Of a DNA stretch of 39,463 nucleotides, positions 36,320 through 39,463 are shown piece after piece. Both the position numbers and the translations under genes were made by a program. Position 1 is the first letter of the stretch. Every line of letters begins with the position of its first letter. A model generated the notes under the pieces. The model was not told the DNA's origin. It searched no databases and worked only from the letters and a program-made list of their open reading frames with translations. This DNA is from Bryobacterales bacterium (GTDB lineage Bacteria; Acidobacteriota; Terriglobia; Bryobacterales; UBA6623): positions 1 to 39,463 of the forward strand of contig JAPPMC010000027.1 in NCBI GenBank assembly GCA_028819235.1, read 5' to 3'.

Positions 36320-37454
36320 GACCTCCGGGCACCTTGCCTCCGGGTTGTTCGACCCCAATCCGTTACCGCCAACGAAGGTGCCTCATGCGGGGCCGAGGAT
36401 GCACCAGACACTAGTTATCGTAAGACCGAGAGTCGGAGGCCGCAATACAATTCGGGACCGATGGCACTCATTGGCTCACAGATGACCAGCCGACCGGCCC
36501 GAATCGGCCGATGGAACTACCTGTTCCTCGATTCTTGTTCCGTGCGCAGGGATCAGCCATGCCTTTCGGCTCCGGGAGGTTTGCATCCGCACTTTGCGGT
36601 CCGCCTGACCGAGAACGCGCAGCCACTCCACCGGAAACCATCTGGGAAAATGCGGCCCGTGCAGACGCGTCCAGAGTAATCTCAGCGGACAGCTTGGTCA
36701 GCCCACCAGGGCAATTGAGCGCAGCGGGTTGACGAGGACGGTCTCGATGCCGAAGTCCGATAGGCACTGGTGAATGTCCCGGTGGCAACTGCCAGTGGTT
36801 TCGAAAACGGCCCGGCTCACGCCAGGCTTGCGGAACCCGTTGCGCACAGTCCGGCGGACCTGATTGGTGTTGTCGAATTGGCGGCCCATGTTAACGGCCG
36901 CGATGTGGGCATCCAGATTGGCCTTGCCCATGTCGATGCCTGCGCTCCAGTCATCTTGCGATTCGGGTCTGAGCCCACGTTTCCGTTCAGGGAGCGCCGG
37001 AATCGCTGCAACGGGCTGACAAAGCTGGGCCACGAGTCTAGGACCCAGGTGTCCATCGGACCAGCTGCCTGCCGGCGCGAACCGTGCGGAAAATTGTGTT
37101 TGGCGGGGGAGTGTGTCCATGCGCACGTTGTGGCCCGAGATTGATGGATCTCAGGCTGTCGGCCCTCCGCCTCGCCCACCAGTAAAGGCGCTAAACAACG
37201 AGCAGACGGTCTAGGGAAGGCGCGGGCGGGTCTGGCCGGGCTCCTTCAGGATCGCAACCAGGGCCATCTCCTGACCTCGGCTGGATTGGTCGGTGGGTGC
37301 AGCTGCCGGTCCTGTCGCAGGCCTCCCGGATGCGCGAAGCGCTGGCGACATTCCAGACCTGCCGGCGGTTGGCAGCGGCGAGACCGGCTACTACGCCGCG
37401 ATGGGGCATACGGGGCTGGGTCAGGCTGCTATCTCGACCAAAACTGAAATCAAA
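36320..37454. other. Mostly non-coding region of about 1.1 kb with an IS110 remnant
   Basis: Apart from the transposase remnant at 36698-36943, I see no gene. Two CCTCCGGG copies 15 bases apart (36322, 36337) adjoin the DUF1592 start and read as GGAGG on its coding strand. A TACAAT hexamer lies near 36446 on the plus strand with no supported gene behind it. Promoters of the DUF1592 operon and the enolase-superfamily gene must lie here. Confidence 0.5.
36698..36943 (-). pseudogene. IS110-family transposase, N-terminal fragment
   Basis: The translation shows the start of a DEDD transposase: the first Asp in GIDMGKANLDAHIA, then GRQFDNTNQVRRTVRNGF, the Glu in AVFETTGSCHRDIHQCL, and GIETVLVNPLRSIAL, all typical of IS110. 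It then hits a stop, and no frame downstream holds the remaining DD residues or the C-terminal transposase_20 domain. No start codon fits well at the front either. It is a decayed remnant of a mobile element; its ends cannot be defined. Confidence 0.75.
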
Positions 37455-38693
37455 ATGCCCCTCACTCGCCGTAGCCTCCTTTCTCGACTGCTCGCACTTG
37501 GCGCCGGAGCGTGGCTCCGGCGATACCGAGCCATGGCAGCGCCCTACTCGGGCACGGTCAAGATCACGGCCGTCAAGGCCATGCAGGTCCGCAATATCGC
37601 CGGTAACTGCCTGATCCGGATCGAGACCGACAGCGGGTTGGTCGGCTACGGCGAGGCCGGATCGTCTGGACCGATGGCTAGGGCTCGGCTCGCCGTCATG
37701 GAGCCGATGCTGGTAGGCCAGGACCCACTGTCGATCGAAAGGCATTTCCATGACCTGATCACGCTCATGCACCCCTACGAGGCGCACATTCCCACGATCA
37801 GCGGGATCGACATCGCCCTGTGGGACCTCGCCGGCAAGATCCTGGACAAGCCGGTGAATGTCCTGTTGGGAGGACCTTTCCGGGACGGCATCAAGATGTA
37901 CTCCCACGGTCGGCGGGATCAGGTGGGCGATATGCAGGACATAGGGCGGATGCGGGAGTGGGCGGCCGAGATTCGGGAGGCCTCGGAGGGCTTCACGGCA
38001 TTCAAGATCTCCATTGACTATTCGCTTGGCATTCGAGCCGGTCGGTTCGCCACGACGCTTGACCCGGACCAGATCAGACGCATCGGACGCGGTTTCATGA
38101 ACGCCCGCGAAGCGGTGGGCGAGGACATAGCCGTCGCCGTGCACGGCCACAACGAACTTGACACGACGACCGCCATTCAGGTGGCGCACGCTGTTGAACC
38201 GATGCAGCCGTACTTCTATGAAGATCCCCTTCCCGTGCAGTTCTCAGAGGGTTGGCAGGCACTGCGGGATGCCACTCGGATTCCGCTGTTGGTGGGCGAG
38301 AAGCTGGAGCTTGCTCAGGAGTTCCGGCCGTTCTTGGATGCTGGCGTTGCCGACTACATCCATCCTGATCTGGCCTTTGCCGGCGGCATAACCGGCACTC
38401 GCAGGATCGCGGACTATGCACTGCTTACTCGGCGGCCGGTTGCCCTGCATAACGTCGGGAGCTTGGTCCTGACCTATGCCTCGGCCCATTTCGGCTCTGC
38501 CATACACAATTTCTTCCGGTCCGAAAGTCAGTTGGGCCGTCCGGCACGACACATCGAAACGATGTCCGCCGTTGGCGCTCCCGATGTCAGGAACGGAGTG
38601 CTGACAACGCCAACACAACCGGGGCTGGGGTTCGAGCCCGATGCCGACTACCTCAAGAGTCAACTCGTAGATGGAGAGCAGTTCTGGGAGTGA
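37455..38693 (+). CDS. Tat-exported enolase-superfamily (mandelate racemase/galactonate dehydratase-like) enzyme
   Basis: A 412-residue protein. The N-terminal Tat-like signal (LTRRSLLSRLLALGAGAW) is unusual for this family. The N-cap domain and the barrel are recognisable: NCLIRIETDSGLVGYGEAG, SGIDIALWDLAGKILDKPV, FKISIDY (lysine region), AVHGHNELD, YFYEDPLPVQ (Glu ligand), LLVGEKLEL (Glu ligand), HPDLAFAGGITGTRRIA and VALHNVGS (His base). This order matches galactonate/mannonate-dehydratase-type members. However, the first metal ligand (Asp in the D-x-H motif) aligns with Ala, while the following His is kept. ATG 37455 gives the Tat signal directly; upstream frame is not family-like. It is isolated; substrate unknown. 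Confidence 0.9.
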   Translation: MPLTRRSLLSRLLALGAGAWLRRYRAMAAPYSGTVKITAVKAMQVRNIAGNCLIRIETDSGLVGYGEAGSSGPMARARLAVMEPMLVGQDPLSIERHFHDLITLMHPYEAHIPTISGIDIALWDLAGKILDKPVNVLLGGPFRDGIKMYSHGRRDQVGDMQDIGRMREWAAEIREASEGFTAFKISIDYSLGIRAGRFATTLDPDQIRRIGRGFMNAREAVGEDIAVAVHGHNELDTTTAIQVAHAVEPMQPYFYEDPLPVQFSEGWQALRDATRIPLLVGEKLELAQEFRPFLDAGVADYIHPDLAFAGGITGTRRIADYALLTRRPVALHNVGSLVLTYASAHFGSAIHNFFRSESQLGRPARHIETMSAVGAPDVRNGVLTTPTQPGLGFEPDADYLKSQLVDGEQFWE

Positions 38694-39136
38694 TCGGGCC
38701 GCGAAGTCTCTGCAACGCACCGTTTCTATTTTTTCCCGAAATCACACAAGCTTGGCAGAGAGAAGGACAGACGTGCCAAGGGTTACCTGCTGCCCGGTCA
38801 AACTTGTCGCGAGCAGAGGCTGGCACTAGGTCCACTGCTCGCGCCGATAATGGCGAAGGAAAGAAGAAGAAACAAACGATGCTGACCCATTACCCAAATC
38901 ACAGGTGCTACCGCGTCAGGAATCGGCTGGGCGGTAGGCCCGCAATCGGCCAAATCCATTGTCTGTAGAGTCTAGGTACATCCACTGAGAGACCGAGATG
39001 TCCAGCGTCTGCAGAAGCCCATGACGCCATGTGCAGCCGAGACTTAACTGAAATGAAATGGAGCACGATCATCGCCCTATCGGATGACATTAGGCAACAC
39101 ACTGCCCGTAGGCGGATGAGGCTGGAAGCTGAACTT
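38694..39136. other. Intergenic region of about 440 bases
   Basis: No supported gene. It has a T-rich stretch (38723-38735), a 7-bp inverted repeat (38751-38780), and an A-rich purine run (about 38858-38876) before an ATG that opens only a 29-codon frame. I cannot assign function to these. Confidence 0.4.
38751..38780. repeat. Inverted repeat CTTGGCA...TGCCAAG
   Basis: A perfect 7-bp inverted repeat with a 16-base spacer. There is no T-run after it in either direction, so it does not look like a simple terminator; an operator is possible. Low confidence. Confidence 0.3.
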
Positions 39137-39403
39137 CTACGATTCTAGCCACCAACCCCGAGGCACCATGTCGATGAACCGACCGGTTACCTGACCATTG
39201 ACCGAGAGGGAAGTCCCAAGGGGATCTTTGGTGACGAACAGAGTATCGGCATGAACTCGATACGGCCCAACAATGCTGTCCTGGTCGTTAACCGTGGAAA
39301 GGATCAGCCGGAAATCTCTCGCCTCCTCGAAAAAGACCAACACTCGCCCTTCCATCGTTTGTTGGGATCGGCCTGAGCGTAGCCGCTTCCAGAAGGCAAC
39401 CAT
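39137..39403 (-). CDS. Small protein of unknown function
   Basis: An 88-residue frame from ATG 39403 (TTG 39409 gives two more residues). After a basic start (FWKRLRSGRSQQ) it looks like a small beta-sheet protein: EGRVLVFFEEARDFRLILSTV, GPYRVHADTLFVTKDPLG, SLSVNGQVTGRFIDMVPRGWW. The alternation of hydrophobic and polar residues and the D/G turns are convincing, but I know no family. It may be the C-terminal part of a longer protein, such as a lipocalin-like or periplasmic beta domain, since there is no signal peptide. The sequence upstream to the window edge contains an 8-bp palindrome. Confidence 0.5.
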   Translation of the reverse strand: MVAFWKRLRSGRSQQTMEGRVLVFFEEARDFRLILSTVNDQDSIVGPYRVHADTLFVTKDPLGTSLSVNGQVTGRFIDMVPRGWWLES

Positions 39404-39418
39404 AGGCAATTATGTTGC

Positions 39419-39436
39419 GCCAGGGCAAGCCCTGGC
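39419..39436. repeat. Perfect inverted repeat GCCAGGGC-AA-GCCCTGGC
   Basis: Two 8-bp arms around two bases, a nearly perfect palindrome, just upstream of the small minus-strand gene. No T-run follows. It could be an operator or a small repetitive element. Confidence 0.4.
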
Positions 39437-39463
39437 AGGGAGGAGGCCGATGAGCTGAAACCT

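Noticed and set aside
30680..36425. Shared 11-mer GTGTCTGGTGC upstream of both heme operons as a common regulator site
   Set aside because: About one such match is expected by chance between the intergenic regions, and the distances to the starts differ (about 200 versus 95 bases).
36461..36679. 72-codon plus-strand frame behind a TACAAT hexamer
   Set aside because: No domain, no ribosome-binding site and composition typical of non-coding DNA.
37191..38189. 332-codon minus-strand frame opposite the enolase-superfamily gene
   Set aside because: It lies antisense to a clear enzyme with conserved motifs and matches no family.
1..39463. tRNA, rRNA, CRISPR arrays, riboswitches, origin
   Set aside because: None seen. 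GTTCGA-type T-loop matches found by eye lie inside coding genes or in the 17811-17829 hairpin, and no regularly spaced 20-40-base repeats were noticed.

Overview
This is a GC-rich, gene-dense bacterial chromosome segment. The mix of genes points to an uncultured Acidobacteriota-like bacterium (Solibacter/Bryobacter-like, possibly host- or sponge-associated): planctomycete-type secreted cytochrome genes (DUF1549/DUF1553, DUF1592, DUF1501, DUF1552), menaquinone-type genes (ubiD, ubiE/menG), an HpnI-like glycosyltransferase, Tat-exported enzymes and a DUF1080 protein. This assignment is inferred from gene content; the window contains no rRNA or other marker that would settle it.

Layout. 33-7198 (minus): a large type I polyketide synthase with domain order KS-AT-DH-MT-ER-KR. 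It is split by a one-base shift at a C5 run (4042-4046) and broken again near the window edge. 7437-9299 (plus): a small four-cysteine protein and the catalytic subunit of methylmalonyl-CoA mutase. 14444-9317 (minus): a tight run of DUF2461, UbiD decarboxylase, HlyD/MacA-like adaptor, MacB/LolD-like ATPase and HpnI-like glycosyltransferase, with no permease. 14445-18211: a gene-poor stretch around a solitary AlbA/Schlafen-type ATP-binding regulator; it holds an iteron-like array of three 8-bp repeats at exactly 18-bp spacing. 18212-24136: housekeeping genes murB, a coupled DUF1080 gene, nadB (minus), and aroB-menG-unknown membrane protein (plus). 26042-24177 (minus): a secreted lipoprotein of unknown family.

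36319-26526 (minus): two translationally coupled secreted-oxidase-like operons. The first is DUF1592 heme protein, DUF1552 Tat protein and a secreted ankyrin-repeat protein. The second is PSCyt1/DUF1549/DUF1553 heme protein followed by a DUF1501 Tat protein. 36359-39463: an IS110 transposase remnant, a Tat-exported enolase-superfamily enzyme that seems to lack the usual first metal-binding Asp, and a small unknown gene at the window end.

How the parts may work together: aroB feeds chorismate, UbiD and MenG are quinone-type enzymes, and quinones would serve the respiratory chain that the secreted c-type heme proteins probably join. The PKS has a predicted malonyl-type AT plus a C-methyltransferase, so methyl branches would come from SAM and not necessarily from the neighbouring methylmalonyl-CoA mutase. 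The items most worth a second look are the PKS, the coupled heme/Tat/ankyrin operon, the permease-less adaptor-ATPase-glycosyltransferase set, and the 18-bp-period repeat array.
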